63,906 nucleotides of DNA. Source: Candidatus Omnitrophota bacterium (lineage in GTDB: Bacteria; Omnitrophota; Omnitrophia; JAHJGZ01). The notes beneath the pieces were generated by a model. That model was not told the DNA's origin and did not search any database. It saw nothing but the letters and a program-made list of their open reading frames with translations. Of this stretch, positions 7,498-15,437 are shown one piece after another (position 1 is the stretch's first letter; each line of letters starts with the position of its first letter). Where the stretch lies: positions 1 to 63,906 of the forward strand of contig JAHJGZ010000007.1 in the NCBI GenBank assembly GCA_018823795.1, written 5' to 3'. A program made the position numbers and the translations under genes.

Positions 7498-9033
7498 TTA
7501 CGCTGCTTCTTCATCAGATTTGTTTAGACTGAGGTCATACAGATAGAGTGATGCACCAATAGTCTTCATTGAACCAACCCTTTTGCCTAAAATATCTAAA
7601 TAATATAACATAAGCATTTCTTCATCAACGCCTGACTGACTATAGACGCCACAAAACACCATCCACACTCGTTTTTTGCCACGCAATAGAGATAACCGAT
7701 ACCAATATTGGTTCCAATCATCATAGCTGGGCATTATACAATGGATATTCTTTTCTTGCTTTTGTATAGCATTATATCTTTTAATATAGTATTGAAACGG
7801 AGCATTAGCCCAATGATACAGACATATATAATCACCCTCTCTAATATGCTCGTCGAGAACAGCCATAACCTCCCGTACCTCCCAAGCACGATATTTATTA
7901 ACAACCTGTTGACTCGTTGTAATCAAAGAAGGCAAAATCAACAATCCTCCTATTATTATTCCTATTTGAAACCGGTTTCGCGAAAGAAGTGTAACAATAA
8001 AATAAAACCCATTTGCTATGATTAATAACGCTAGAGGAACTAAAAATAATAACAATCTGCCACTAAACGGATATTTATGTAAACTGTATGCTATTAAAAC
8101 AAATGGTACTGGTGAAAGCACAATAAGTAAAATCCTCTTTCTCCTTACATACATTGCAATGCACCCTATTAAGAATAGGGCAATCCCAAGACCATGAAAA
8201 TATATTCCTAAAGGATCTGAAAAAAACGATACCAAAAGGTCTGAAAAGATTTTTATATCAGCAAAAGTTTTAAACGGAAGGGGCACAAAATGCCAATCCC
8301 AATAATTTACCAAATAATTAAGTTTTTCGATAAATCTAAGAGATACTACATAGGTGCTGATGAAACTTATTATCCACATGAGCCCTATCGGCACAAGCTG
8401 GGCCATTTTTCTCCACTGTTTTTTATAAAAAGATATGACAAAAAAAGCACATCCAATACCAGCTAAAACAAATACGGCCGGATACGAAAAATAAATTGCA
8501 CATGCACCAATCGCACTATAAAAAATCCCCCGAGAGACAGTCATCTCCTTTTCTTGTATGTGTGCACACATAATCAATAGGAGTAATGTCACGACCACAT
8601 CACTCATATACGGTTTTGCTTCGATGGAATAATTAATTAATTGCGGGGAAAGTGAAAATAAAAAAACTGCAAAAGGAACGGTCCATTTGATGAGATACTT
8701 TTTCGCGACTGTATAGAATAAAAAGAGTGACACAATACCACATACAAAGGGCCACAATCTAAGAAAATACTCATTATTGATAAATGTCTGAATACTACTT
8801 TTTTCAACAAAGACAAAACCGATCGGATAGTGGACTTTTTGTATAAGGGACAAAAAGGAAAGTCCCCCAAAATTTAATTCATTTGCGAACCGTGCTTCAT
8901 CTCCACTCAGTGATCTATTCGAAATAAAGGCATATGTTCTCAGGAAACATCCAAGGTATATTATTATCCGACAGAGTACTGTTGAATGAAGCGCTTGTAT
9001 CATTAATTCTTTACATCGAGATTGCGTAGACAC
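7498..9033 (-). CDS. Multi-pass membrane glycosyltransferase (GT39/GT83-like)
   Basis: A 511-residue protein with many hydrophobic segments and the PMT/ArnT-class N-terminal loop SLSGDEARFANEL, whose Asp-Glu pair is the expected catalytic/lipid-phosphate site. The first segment is followed by a luminal loop (HYPIGFVFVEK), and an extracytoplasmic tail follows residue about 380. Such enzymes move a sugar from a polyprenyl-phosphate carrier to lipid or protein outside the inner membrane. The start is GTG at 9033, with AAGGAG 7 nt upstream. It lies between ribD and ribE, yet no riboflavin role is expected; co-expression is probably incidental. Confidence 0.75.
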   Translation of the reverse strand: MSTQSRCKELMIQALHSTVLCRIIIYLGCFLRTYAFISNRSLSGDEARFANELNFGGLSFLSLIQKVHYPIGFVFVEKSSIQTFINNEYFLRLWPFVCGIVSLFLFYTVAKKYLIKWTVPFAVFLFSLSPQLINYSIEAKPYMSDVVVTLLLLIMCAHIQEKEMTVSRGIFYSAIGACAIYFSYPAVFVLAGIGCAFFVISFYKKQWRKMAQLVPIGLMWIISFISTYVVSLRFIEKLNYLVNYWDWHFVPLPFKTFADIKIFSDLLVSFFSDPLGIYFHGLGIALFLIGCIAMYVRRKRILLIVLSPVPFVLIAYSLHKYPFSGRLLLFLVPLALLIIANGFYFIVTLLSRNRFQIGIIIGGLLILPSLITTSQQVVNKYRAWEVREVMAVLDEHIREGDYICLYHWANAPFQYYIKRYNAIQKQEKNIHCIMPSYDDWNQYWYRLSLLRGKKRVWMVFCGVYSQSGVDEEMLMLYYLDILGKRVGSMKTIGASLYLYDLSLNKSDEEAA

Positions 9034-9052
9034 TCTCTTTCTCCTTAATTAT

Positions 9053-10129
9053 TCAATATATCGGATATCCCTCAAATAAATAATCATTTCCGCTTTTCGA
9101 ATAAGAAACATTTCGAAAGCGAATTGCTTTCTTTATACATGCCACGCCATTTCCTTCAACTGAAGTCGGCGCGTGCATACCGCCAATGATCAACGGAGCA
9201 CAAAACAAAAACATTTTATCAACTAATTTTCGTTCAAAAAAAGAAGCGGCCACATTCCCCCCACCTTCAACTAAAACGGTTCCTATATGAAAATCGACTA
9301 ATCTTTTCAACACAAAGGCTACATCTATCTTTTGCCGGTACAAAGGGGCTTGAATGACTGAAATTCCCTTTTTTTGATACAATGCTATTTTACGAGAAGA
9401 AACTTTTTTAGAAACAACAATAATTACCTGATCACGTGTGGCATAGTGAAATACCTTCTTAGTAAGAGGAATTTCTCCTTGTGTATCTAAAATAACCCGC
9501 GCCGGATTCTTCGTGGATGAAACAAATCGCACCGTAAGGGATGGATCATCATAAAGCACCGTTTGTTTTCCGACTAAAACAGCATCAACATTTTTTCTTA
9601 GTTGATGCACACCGGTGCGCGACGTAATACCGCTAATCCACTGTGAATCGCCCGTTCGTGTTGCACTTTTCCCATCAAGGCTCTGAGCCATTTTGACGGT
9701 CACAAAGGGGCGTTTTTTACTCATACGAGTAAAAAAGGCTTCATTCTGTTTTTTTATCTCATTTTTGAGCAGACCAACTGAAACAGCTATATTATTTTTT
9801 CGTAATATACGAACACCGCGCTTGTGATGCTGTGGATTTGGATCAAAGCTTCCAATAACAACTTTTTTAATGCCGCTTTGTATGATCGCCTCAGTACATG
9901 GCGGTGTTTTTCCCTGCGTCGAACAGGGTTCTAACGTTACATATAATGTTGCGCCGTTGGCCGCTCGCCCCGCCCGTTTCAGTGCAACTATTTCTGCATG
10001 AGGCCCGCCAAAAAATGCATGATAGCCACGAGAGCGGATGACGCCATCCTTCACGACAAGCGCACCGACTAACGGATTAAGCTTTGTATGCCCTCTTCCG
10101 CGTTCGGCAAGCCAGAGTGCTTCACGCAT
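9053..10129 (-). CDS. ribD: Bifunctional pyrimidine deaminase/reductase of riboflavin synthesis
   Basis: The N-terminal deaminase domain carries the zinc motif HAE with PCSTQGKTPPC, and the C-terminal reductase domain begins around FVTVKMAQSLDGK. It deaminates and then reduces the GTP-derived pyrimidine intermediate. ATG at 10129 (MREALWLAERG) has GGAG 6 nt upstream. ATG at 10165 (MKISQKTRDG) would restore the N-terminal residues usual in the family but lacks a ribosome site and overlaps nusB by 26 bp. Total length is 358-370 residues, normal for RibD. Confidence 0.95.
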   Translation of the reverse strand: MREALWLAERGRGHTKLNPLVGALVVKDGVIRSRGYHAFFGGPHAEIVALKRAGRAANGATLYVTLEPCSTQGKTPPCTEAIIQSGIKKVVIGSFDPNPQHHKRGVRILRKNNIAVSVGLLKNEIKKQNEAFFTRMSKKRPFVTVKMAQSLDGKSATRTGDSQWISGITSRTGVHQLRKNVDAVLVGKQTVLYDDPSLTVRFVSSTKNPARVILDTQGEIPLTKKVFHYATRDQVIIVVSKKVSSRKIALYQKKGISVIQAPLYRQKIDVAFVLKRLVDFHIGTVLVEGGGNVAASFFERKLVDKMFLFCAPLIIGGMHAPTSVEGNGVACIKKAIRFRNVSYSKSGNDYLFEGYPIY

Positions 10130-10139
10130 GAAGGCTCCA

Positions 10140-10559
10140 TCACGAGTTTTTTGTGATATTTTCATGGTGATTGATATGATCGAGGACACCGTTTACAAAT
10201 TTTCCTGAATCTTCTTGAGAATATTTCTTTGCAATATTAACCGATTCATTAATCGTCACTTTGGGGGGAATATCAGGCATAAAAAGCAGTTCATAGGCAC
10301 CAGAGCGCAGGATATTTTTATCCAAGATCGCCATACGTGAAAGATCCCAGTTCTCGGTATGACGTACGATAGTCTCATCAAGTATCTTTGTCTGAGCAAG
10401 AACTCCCTGAATAATCCGCTCAGCAAATGCTTGCACTTCTGCATCCACAGGATTATGTTCCCAAAATTGTTCTCGGATACTATCAAAATCTTCTTTGACT
10501 ACTTCGAGCTGATATAAAACCTTTAGTGCGCATTCACGTGCAATTGTTCTCTTCCTCAT
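10140..10559 (-). CDS. nusB: Transcription antitermination factor NusB
   Basis: All-helical RNA-binding protein of the rRNA antitermination complex, about 139 residues from the chosen start (MRKRTIARECALKVLYQLE), which has AAGGA 8 nt upstream at 10559. The C-terminal family landmark is VTINESVNIAKKYS followed by KFVNGVLDHI. The ribH-nusB pairing is common in bacteria. It sits inside the FMN-riboswitch operon, so its expression may respond to flavin unless an internal promoter exists. Confidence 0.94.
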   Translation of the reverse strand: MRKRTIARECALKVLYQLEVVKEDFDSIREQFWEHNPVDAEVQAFAERIIQGVLAQTKILDETIVRHTENWDLSRMAILDKNILRSGAYELLFMPDIPPKVTINESVNIAKKYSQEDSGKFVNGVLDHINHHENITKNS

Positions 10560-10581
10560 AAAAATGTCCTTACGATAATGG

Positions 10582-11055
10582 TTATTTTTTCTCAAAAGCG
10601 GAAAGGAGATTTGCCATTTCTATAGCAGACTCGGCTGCGTGAGCTCCTTTATTACCACTCTTGGCCCCCGCACGGTCGATTGCCTGCTCTAAGGTATCAG
10701 TTGTGATGACACCAAAAACCACCGGTATTCCTGTGTCAAGAGAAATGCGCGCAATGCCCTTTGCAAGCTCACTGGACACATATTCAAAATGCGCTGTTTC
10801 ACCACGAATCACTGCCCCCAGTGCAATCACTGCATCAAATTTGTTACTCTGCGCCATTTTTAAACAGGCAAGCGGAACTTCAAAAGAACCGGGAACCCAT
10901 ATCACTTCAATGCTGTTATCCGCTACGCCGGAGCGCATAAGACGGTCAATAGCACCATCCAAAAGGCGTTTCGTAATAAATTCGTTAAAACGAGAAACAA
11001 CAAGTCCAAAACTTTTTCCTTTACCGGTCAACGTACCTTCATATATCTTTGCCAT
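10582..11055 (-). CDS. ribH: 6,7-dimethyl-8-ribityllumazine synthase
   Basis: Condenses the RibD-pathway pyrimidine with the C4 phosphate from RibBA. The 157-residue length is typical. Active-site segments are [24 protein letters not shown] (with the catalytic His) and [16 protein letters not shown]. The start follows an AAAGGAGG ribosome site. The spacer before this site is a tandem GATAAAAGTTAAAA repeat that follows the IVP gene. Confidence 0.97.
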   Translation of the reverse strand: MAKIYEGTLTGKGKSFGLVVSRFNEFITKRLLDGAIDRLMRSGVADNSIEVIWVPGSFEVPLACLKMAQSNKFDAVIALGAVIRGETAHFEYVSSELAKGIARISLDTGIPVVFGVITTDTLEQAIDRAGAKSGNKGAHAAESAIEMANLLSAFEKK

Positions 11056-11069
11056 ACGACCTCCTTTGG

Positions 11070-11107
11070 TTTAAAAAGATAAAAGTTAAAAGATAAAAGT
11101 TAAAACA
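11070..11107. repeat. Tandem GATAAAAGTTAAAA repeat next to the IVP gene
   Basis: Two and a half copies of a 14-bp unit (GATAAAAGTTAAAA on the plus strand) lie directly after the IVP stop codon and before the ribH ribosome site. Together with the GATAAAGG-type tract on the other side (11510-11562), it brackets the IVP gene. Confidence 0.75.
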
Positions 11108-11108
11108 A

Positions 11109-11489
11109 TTACACATCTTTACGAAAATGTACTTTCTTAGATATACTAGCAAAAATACTTTTTAACTCGAATGACTCTTGTAATAATCTTTCCAACTCTT
11201 TGCCTTCGGTGATCTCTACTGCCTCAATAATCCTTAACCAATAGTTGCTTTCCTTTGACTCCCGAAAACAAATACTAATCTTATATTTAAAATCATCTTT
11301 ACTAAAGGCTCCTTCTGCTTCCTCATAATTTGCCCCTATTGACGTAGCGGCTTTTGCGAGTTGATATCGAATAATATCATTTTCTTTTGATAGTCTTATT
11401 TTCTTTAAAAATCTTATTACCGCTACTGCAAAATCAAATGTTCTTTCCTTTAAATCCCTTCCTTTCGTACCGTTTTTTTGCCCTTTCAT
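11109..11489 (-). CDS. Four-helix-bundle protein of the 23S rRNA intervening-sequence (IVP) family
   Basis: A 126-residue all-helical protein. It matches the IVP/four-helix-bundle family in layout: LKERTFDFAVAVIRFLKK, then QLAKAATSIGANYEEAEGA (the most conserved block of the family), KDDFKYKISICFRESKES and NYWLRIIE. Members occur inside insertions in 23S rRNA hairpins in other bacteria, and the related Avd protein of diversity-generating retroelements binds RNA. No biochemical role is proven. AAGGAAC lies 5 nt before the ATG. It splits the riboflavin operon between ribBA and ribH and is bracketed by low-complexity repeats. Confidence 0.9.
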   Translation of the reverse strand: MKGQKNGTKGRDLKERTFDFAVAVIRFLKKIRLSKENDIIRYQLAKAATSIGANYEEAEGAFSKDDFKYKISICFRESKESNYWLRIIEAVEITEGKELERLLQESFELKSIFASISKKVHFRKDV

Positions 11490-11509
11490 CTCGTGTTCCT
11501 TGTATATTT

Positions 11510-11562
11510 TTTATCCCTTGTCTTTTTTCTTTTTTTATCCTTCATCCTTTATCCCTTATCCT
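11510..11562. repeat. GATAAAGG-type low-complexity tract upstream of the IVP gene
   Basis: The plus strand shows TATCCTT/TATCCCTT words repeated (ATCCCTTGTC, ATCCTTCATCC, ATCCCTTATCC). The same words (TTTATCCTTTATCCTTGTC) make up the insertion inside the cobalamin riboswitch at 4690-4710. The tract reaches the ribBA stop codon. Confidence 0.7.
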
Positions 11563-12753
11563 TTACAGTAAGTGTCCTAGTTTTTCTTTTTTTGTTTGTA
11601 AATATTTTCTATTATAAACTGTAGATTTTACGTGAAGCGGAATCCGTTCAACAACTTCCAGTCCAAATCCTCCAAGTCCGATAATTTTTCGGGGATTATT
11701 TGATAATAATCTGATCTTCTTGACCCCGAGTTCGACAAGAACTTGCGCTCCTATCCCGTAATCACGCAGATCCGGCTTAAATCCTAACCGTTCGTTTGCT
11801 TCAACGGTGTCCATCCCCTTATCCTGCAGTTCATACGCTTTAATCTTATTAATAAGCCCGATTCCTCGGCCTTCTTGACGAAGATACAGAACGATGCCGT
11901 TACCCTCACGATTGATCATATCCATGGCAGCATAGAGTTGTTCTTGGCAATCACAACGCAGGGAACTTAATACCTCACCCGTAAAACATTCAGAATGGAC
12001 CCTGACAAGCATAGGGTCTTGTGTAATGGTTCCTTTAATCAATGCAATATGTTCTTTAGTATCAATAAATGACTGAAATGCAATAATTTTCCATTCACCA
12101 AAACGTGTCGGAAGAATTGCTTCTGAAACACGCTCAACTAATTTATCAAACGTACGCCGGTATTCAATTAATCGGGCAATGGTACTTATTTTTAAGCCGT
12201 GTTTTTTTGCAAAAATGAGAAGATCATCCATCCGTGCCATTGATCCATCATCATTCATAATTTCACAAATCACCGCTGAAGGACGAAGCCCTGCAAGACG
12301 GGCTAAATCAACGCTTGCTTCTGTATGACCAGCACGGACAAGCACCCCCCCTTTTTTCGCTCGCAAAGGAAAAATATGTCCCGGCACCGTCAGATCCGAG
12401 GAACTATATTGAGGATTTGCCAAAATATCAACCGTGCGTGCACGGTCTGATGCAGAGATACCGGTGGTAATACCCGCTTTCGCATCAACTGAAACGGTAA
12501 AGGCAGTATTGAAACTATCCTCATTCCGTTCCACCATATCTTTCAATTCAAGCGCTTGAAGTCGTTCTTCTGTTACGGGCACACAAATAAGCCCGCGGCC
12601 GTATTTTGCCATAAAATTTATTTTTTCCTTATCCACATGCTGCGCGGCAAAAATAAGGTCCCCTTCGTTCTCCCGTGATTCATCGTCGGTAAGAATGACC
12701 ATCTTTCCTTGCTTGATATCTTCTAGTATTTCTTCTATTGAGTTCAATTCCAT
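11563..12753 (-). CDS. ribBA: Bifunctional 3,4-dihydroxy-2-butanone-4-phosphate synthase / GTP cyclohydrolase II
   Basis: Both entry steps of riboflavin synthesis in one protein of about 396 residues. The N-terminal RibB domain has [11 protein letters not shown] and [16 protein letters not shown]. The C-terminal RibA domain has the zinc cysteines in [15 protein letters not shown], the substrate motif RQEGRGIGL and the Arg finger region. The start is set at [17 protein letters not shown] (12753) by family alignment. No ribosome site is visible: the 5' side is a GATTACACAGATT-type repeat whose edge supplies the start codon. The longer frame to 12813 reads through this repeat and is rejected. 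Confidence 0.96.
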   Translation of the reverse strand: MELNSIEEILEDIKQGKMVILTDDESRENEGDLIFAAQHVDKEKINFMAKYGRGLICVPVTEERLQALELKDMVERNEDSFNTAFTVSVDAKAGITTGISASDRARTVDILANPQYSSSDLTVPGHIFPLRAKKGGVLVRAGHTEASVDLARLAGLRPSAVICEIMNDDGSMARMDDLLIFAKKHGLKISTIARLIEYRRTFDKLVERVSEAILPTRFGEWKIIAFQSFIDTKEHIALIKGTITQDPMLVRVHSECFTGEVLSSLRCDCQEQLYAAMDMINREGNGIVLYLRQEGRGIGLINKIKAYELQDKGMDTVEANERLGFKPDLRDYGIGAQVLVELGVKKIRLLSNNPRKIIGLGGFGLEVVERIPLHVKSTVYNRKYLQTKKEKLGHLL

Positions 12754-12795
12754 GATTACACAGATTTTTAAAAAGATTACACGGATTACATGCTG
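12751..12795. repeat. GATTACACAGATT repeat between GxxExxY gene and ribBA
   Basis: Plus strand CATGATTACACAGATT-TTTAAAAAGATTACACGGATTACATG. The ribBA start codon lies at one end and the GxxExxY stop codon at the other. A near-identical word order (CATGATTGCACAGATTAG-AAAAAGATTACATAGAT) fills the variable arm of the FMN riboswitch at about 13298-13332. Confidence 0.8.
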
Positions 12796-13160
12796 TATCT
12801 TTTCACCTGACAACTTTTATTGCTAAAATTAATTAATAATCCTACTTTAAGGTGTGACGCTCTAAGATATGACCGTATCTGATACTTAAAAACATCTGGC
12901 ATATAGCCCACCACCGCCTTTATTTCTACTATTACTTTATTCTCAACAACTAGATCGACAACGCAATAGCCAACTTTTCTTTTTATATATGACATATCAT
13001 ATCGCTTCTCGGTTTCATAGGACAATCCTTCGTCAGCAAAAGCAAGGAGAAGCGCTTTGTGGTATAACTTTTCGCTAAATCCCGGCCCTAATTCAGAATG
13101 AACTTTATAACAACATGCAATGATGCGTTCCGTTAAAGAATCTCTGTTAGTTTTATTCAT
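12786..13160 (-). CDS. GxxExxY family protein
   Basis: A 124-residue protein with the hallmark [13 protein letters not shown] (the GxxExxY motif), [17 protein letters not shown] and a C-terminal [16 protein letters not shown]. The EIK and upstream Glu resemble a PD-(D/E)xK nuclease core, but the function of the family is not established. It is the first gene after the FMN riboswitch terminator, flanked on both sides by GATTACACAGATT-type repeats. No ribosome site is visible. The gene probably entered the riboflavin operon leader with those repeats. Confidence 0.9.
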   Translation of the reverse strand: MNKTNRDSLTERIIACCYKVHSELGPGFSEKLYHKALLLAFADEGLSYETEKRYDMSYIKRKVGYCVVDLVVENKVIVEIKAVVGYMPDVFKYQIRSYLRASHLKVGLLINFSNKSCQVKRYSM

Positions 13161-13196
13161 AATCTAGGTAATCTTTTTCTAATCTTTCTAATCATC
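13161..13196. repeat. GATTAGAAAAAGATTACCTAGATT repeat upstream of the GxxExxY gene
   Basis: On the minus strand the tract reads GATGATTAGAAAGATTAG followed by AAAAAGATTACCTAGATT, then the ATG of the GxxExxY gene. It is the same family as 12751-12795 and as the insertion in the FMN riboswitch. Confidence 0.7.
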
Positions 13197-13197
13197 A

Positions 13198-13233
13198 AAA
13201 AAAAAGAGACCTGAGGACAATCCTCGGGTCTTT
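13198..13233 (-). terminator. Rho-independent terminator of the FMN riboswitch
   Basis: On the minus strand GACCCGAGGA-TTG-TCCTCAGGTC forms a 10-bp stem with one C-A mismatch, followed by CT and nine T. It starts a few bases after the 3' end of the FMN aptamer, as expected for flavin-induced premature termination. Confidence 0.93.
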
Positions 13234-13237
13234 TTTT

Positions 13238-13498
13238 TTATCTTCTCCCATCCAGACTATACTGTCGGCTTCAGAATTACACTGAATCAAGCTAAAGCAT
13301 GATTGCACAGATTAGAAAAAGATTACATAGATAATCCCTCTTTTCTTACTGCTTAATCATCCTCGCGCTTCGCGGGCTTTCACCGCCGGTAGGGAATAGC
13401 AAATTCAATTACAAATTAAAAATTACGAATTCAAAATTAATTTTGAATTGCTCATTTTGAATTTTTCATTGAGCTCGCATCACCCATCCCCGAAGATT
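13238..13498 (-). promoter_or_regulatory. FMN riboswitch (RFN element) with two expanded arms
   Basis: On the minus strand, P1 is formed by ATCTTC (13496-13491) and GAAGAT near 13240-13246. Conserved blocks follow: GGGGATGGGTG, TTCCCTACCGGCGGT, GAAAGCCCGCGA, TGTAATTCTGAAGCCGACAG and GTCTGGATGGGAGAAGAT. Two tracts are inserted. About 90 nt of AT-rich palindromic sequence separates GGGTG from TTCCC, where the consensus hairpin loop has only a few bases. About 75 nt of GATTACATAGATT-type sequence lies in the arm after CGCGAAGC, which is naturally variable. The aptamer is otherwise clear, and it heads the riboflavin operon. Confidence 0.95.
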
Positions 13499-13529
13499 TA
13501 TGTACATCTTTGTGTAAAAGAGCGTGTTG

Positions 13530-13558
13530 TTTATATCAATAAACCAACATTATGTCAA
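13530..13558 (-). promoter_or_regulatory. Sigma-70-type promoter of the riboflavin operon
   Basis: On the minus strand a perfect TTGACA (13558-13553) and TATAAA (13535-13530) are separated by 17 bp. The predicted transcription start is near 13523, about 25 bases before the FMN aptamer. The remaining 13559-13700 shows nothing else recognisable. Confidence 0.88.
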
Positions 13559-13700
13559 GTAAAGAAAGATACCAGCAACGCATGTTACCGGTATACCCTG
13601 TTACATTCATTACTGAACGATATGATTATTTACTGTACCACTTTACGGATTATATCTAACCCTTTATATAAGAATAAGATACATCAAAATAATTAAACCA

Positions 13701-15290
13701 TTATTTCTCCTGATTGTATTTTTTCGGCAATCGTGTTTCTAAATCCTTTTCCTTCTGATAGCGACGAATAAAATCTAAAAATTCAGGTTGTACAAAACAG
13801 GCAAGGTCCGGTGCTCGCCTGCCACATGAGGCAACAGCCTTATTCCAATAGTGAAAAGACGCATCATAGTGCTCGGTTTTATAATAATGGCACGCCAAGT
13901 AAAGGTACGCGAGCTCACAGGCAGGGTTAAGCTCGATTGCTTGCTTAAATAACTCGACAGCGTGTTCTTTTTCATCAAGAGCGTAATAATCAAACCCAAG
14001 GCTGAGGTATCCCATCCACGCCTTTGGATTCTTTTTAATTAATGTTTCCCAAAAAGTAAAGCGATTACGATATCCCTGAATTAAAGCAACCGATGTCAAC
14101 GCCATATGAAATGTTATGACAATAACCATTGCAACGAGAAATGTTCGTACTTCTCTTTCATATCGAATATACAACCTATCATATATCGTGTCCCATAAAA
14201 AGAGCACACTTGAACAAATCAATAGAAAGAGTGCTGGTGTTGACAGATAGGTAAAATGATCGGCAACATAGGAAAACCGAATCATAGGGAATACTTTTAA
14301 AAATCCCAAGACGGGAAAGATAGAAATACCATAAAACAGGAAAAGTGCTACCACTCCTCGACCAAGAATTTTGCGGTAATAAAAAAGGAGAAAGGCAGCG
14401 ACGATAACACTGCACGGAAAAAGCCACTGCCACAGGACTGAAACGTTAATATCCCAGTTAGGATAAAAAGTCATAAAATTAATCGGGAGGCATATCTGAT
14501 ATATATAAAACCAGAATATCCTTCCCGCAAGAATAACACGTTCGAAAATTGAAAGCTCCCAGTCAAATTTATACGCCCCGACTTTATACAATTCTAAATA
14601 CGATGTGTGTAGTGCACTGATGAGACCGATGAACAATAAGGGTAATGAAAGCAAAATATTCTTTCGTCGAACGGTTCCCGTTCGCCACCATGCGTACAGC
14701 ACCGGAACAAAGACAAAACACGCCGAAATAGATTTACTCAGCAGCGCGCACACAAAAAAGATGCACATACACGTATAGTATCTATATTTTTCTGTCTGAT
14801 TAAATTTAATATACTGTGTTGTGGCAGATAAAAAAAAGAGAAGGCTCAAGAGATTCTTTCGTTCCGTAATCCATGCTACCGTTTCGACTTGAATAGGATG
14901 CACAGCAAAAAGTAAAGCAACAAAAAAAGCAACGCGGGGATAGAGGCATTGTATAATAAAAAAAAGGAGACATGCATTTATGATATGCAGTAATACATTG
15001 ACCACATGATAGCCGCACGGATTATCGTGCCACAGCGCATATTCAATCAAAAAGGATGTAAAGGTTATGGGGTAATACTGAGGTGTTTTATGCGAAAACC
15101 AAATATCGTGCAATCCGTCAGGACTTTTAATGGTGTCATTTGAATACACATATGAGTCATCGTCCCAGATAAAATCATTATAGAGAGAAGGAAGATAGAC
15201 AAGAAACGCGCAAAAAATAATGAAGACAATCTGAAATTTCTTCGAATGAAATACGGGGCTTAGCAGTACACTACTCTTATTGGACACCAT
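13701..15290 (-). CDS. Membrane glycosyltransferase with C-terminal TPR repeats (TMTC-like)
   Basis: A 529-residue protein with about ten membrane segments. The first periplasmic loop contains NDFIWDDDSYVY, the Asp-rich catalytic-loop signature of the GT-C/TMTC type, and LHIINACLLFF with FAVHPIQVETVAWITERKNLLS is typical of bacterial TMTC-like proteins. The C-terminal 100 residues contain at least two TPR-like helical hairpins (AWMGYLSLGFDYYALDEKEHA, ACELAYLYLACHYYKTEHY). The likely role is transfer of a sugar from a lipid carrier to a protein or glycan at the cell surface; the substrate is unknown. A second such gene is at 31427. Confidence 0.75.
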   Translation of the reverse strand: MVSNKSSVLLSPVFHSKKFQIVFIIFCAFLVYLPSLYNDFIWDDDSYVYSNDTIKSPDGLHDIWFSHKTPQYYPITFTSFLIEYALWHDNPCGYHVVNVLLHIINACLLFFIIQCLYPRVAFFVALLFAVHPIQVETVAWITERKNLLSLLFFLSATTQYIKFNQTEKYRYYTCMCIFFVCALLSKSISACFVFVPVLYAWWRTGTVRRKNILLSLPLLFIGLISALHTSYLELYKVGAYKFDWELSIFERVILAGRIFWFYIYQICLPINFMTFYPNWDINVSVLWQWLFPCSVIVAAFLLFYYRKILGRGVVALFLFYGISIFPVLGFLKVFPMIRFSYVADHFTYLSTPALFLLICSSVLFLWDTIYDRLYIRYEREVRTFLVAMVIVITFHMALTSVALIQGYRNRFTFWETLIKKNPKAWMGYLSLGFDYYALDEKEHAVELFKQAIELNPACELAYLYLACHYYKTEHYDASFHYWNKAVASCGRRAPDLACFVQPEFLDFIRRYQKEKDLETRLPKKYNQEK

Positions 15291-15369
15291 GTGAAAATAA
15301 AGACTTTGGTATATTTACAAATTTGTGAATTTACTATTAATACGATACCATTTGATCGAGCCTCAGATG

Positions 15370-15403
15370 TTTATTATTATTTTCGGATACGAAAATAAAT
15401 AAA
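15370..15403 (-). terminator. Possible AT-rich terminator hairpin
   Basis: TTATTTATTTTCG-TATC-CGAAAATAATAATAA forms a long AT-rich stem in the spacer after the glycosyltransferase at 15438. No clean T-run follows, so this is only a weak candidate. Confidence 0.3.
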
Positions 15404-15437
15404 ACCTTAGTGTGTCTCTCGTATAATGAGATGCATT

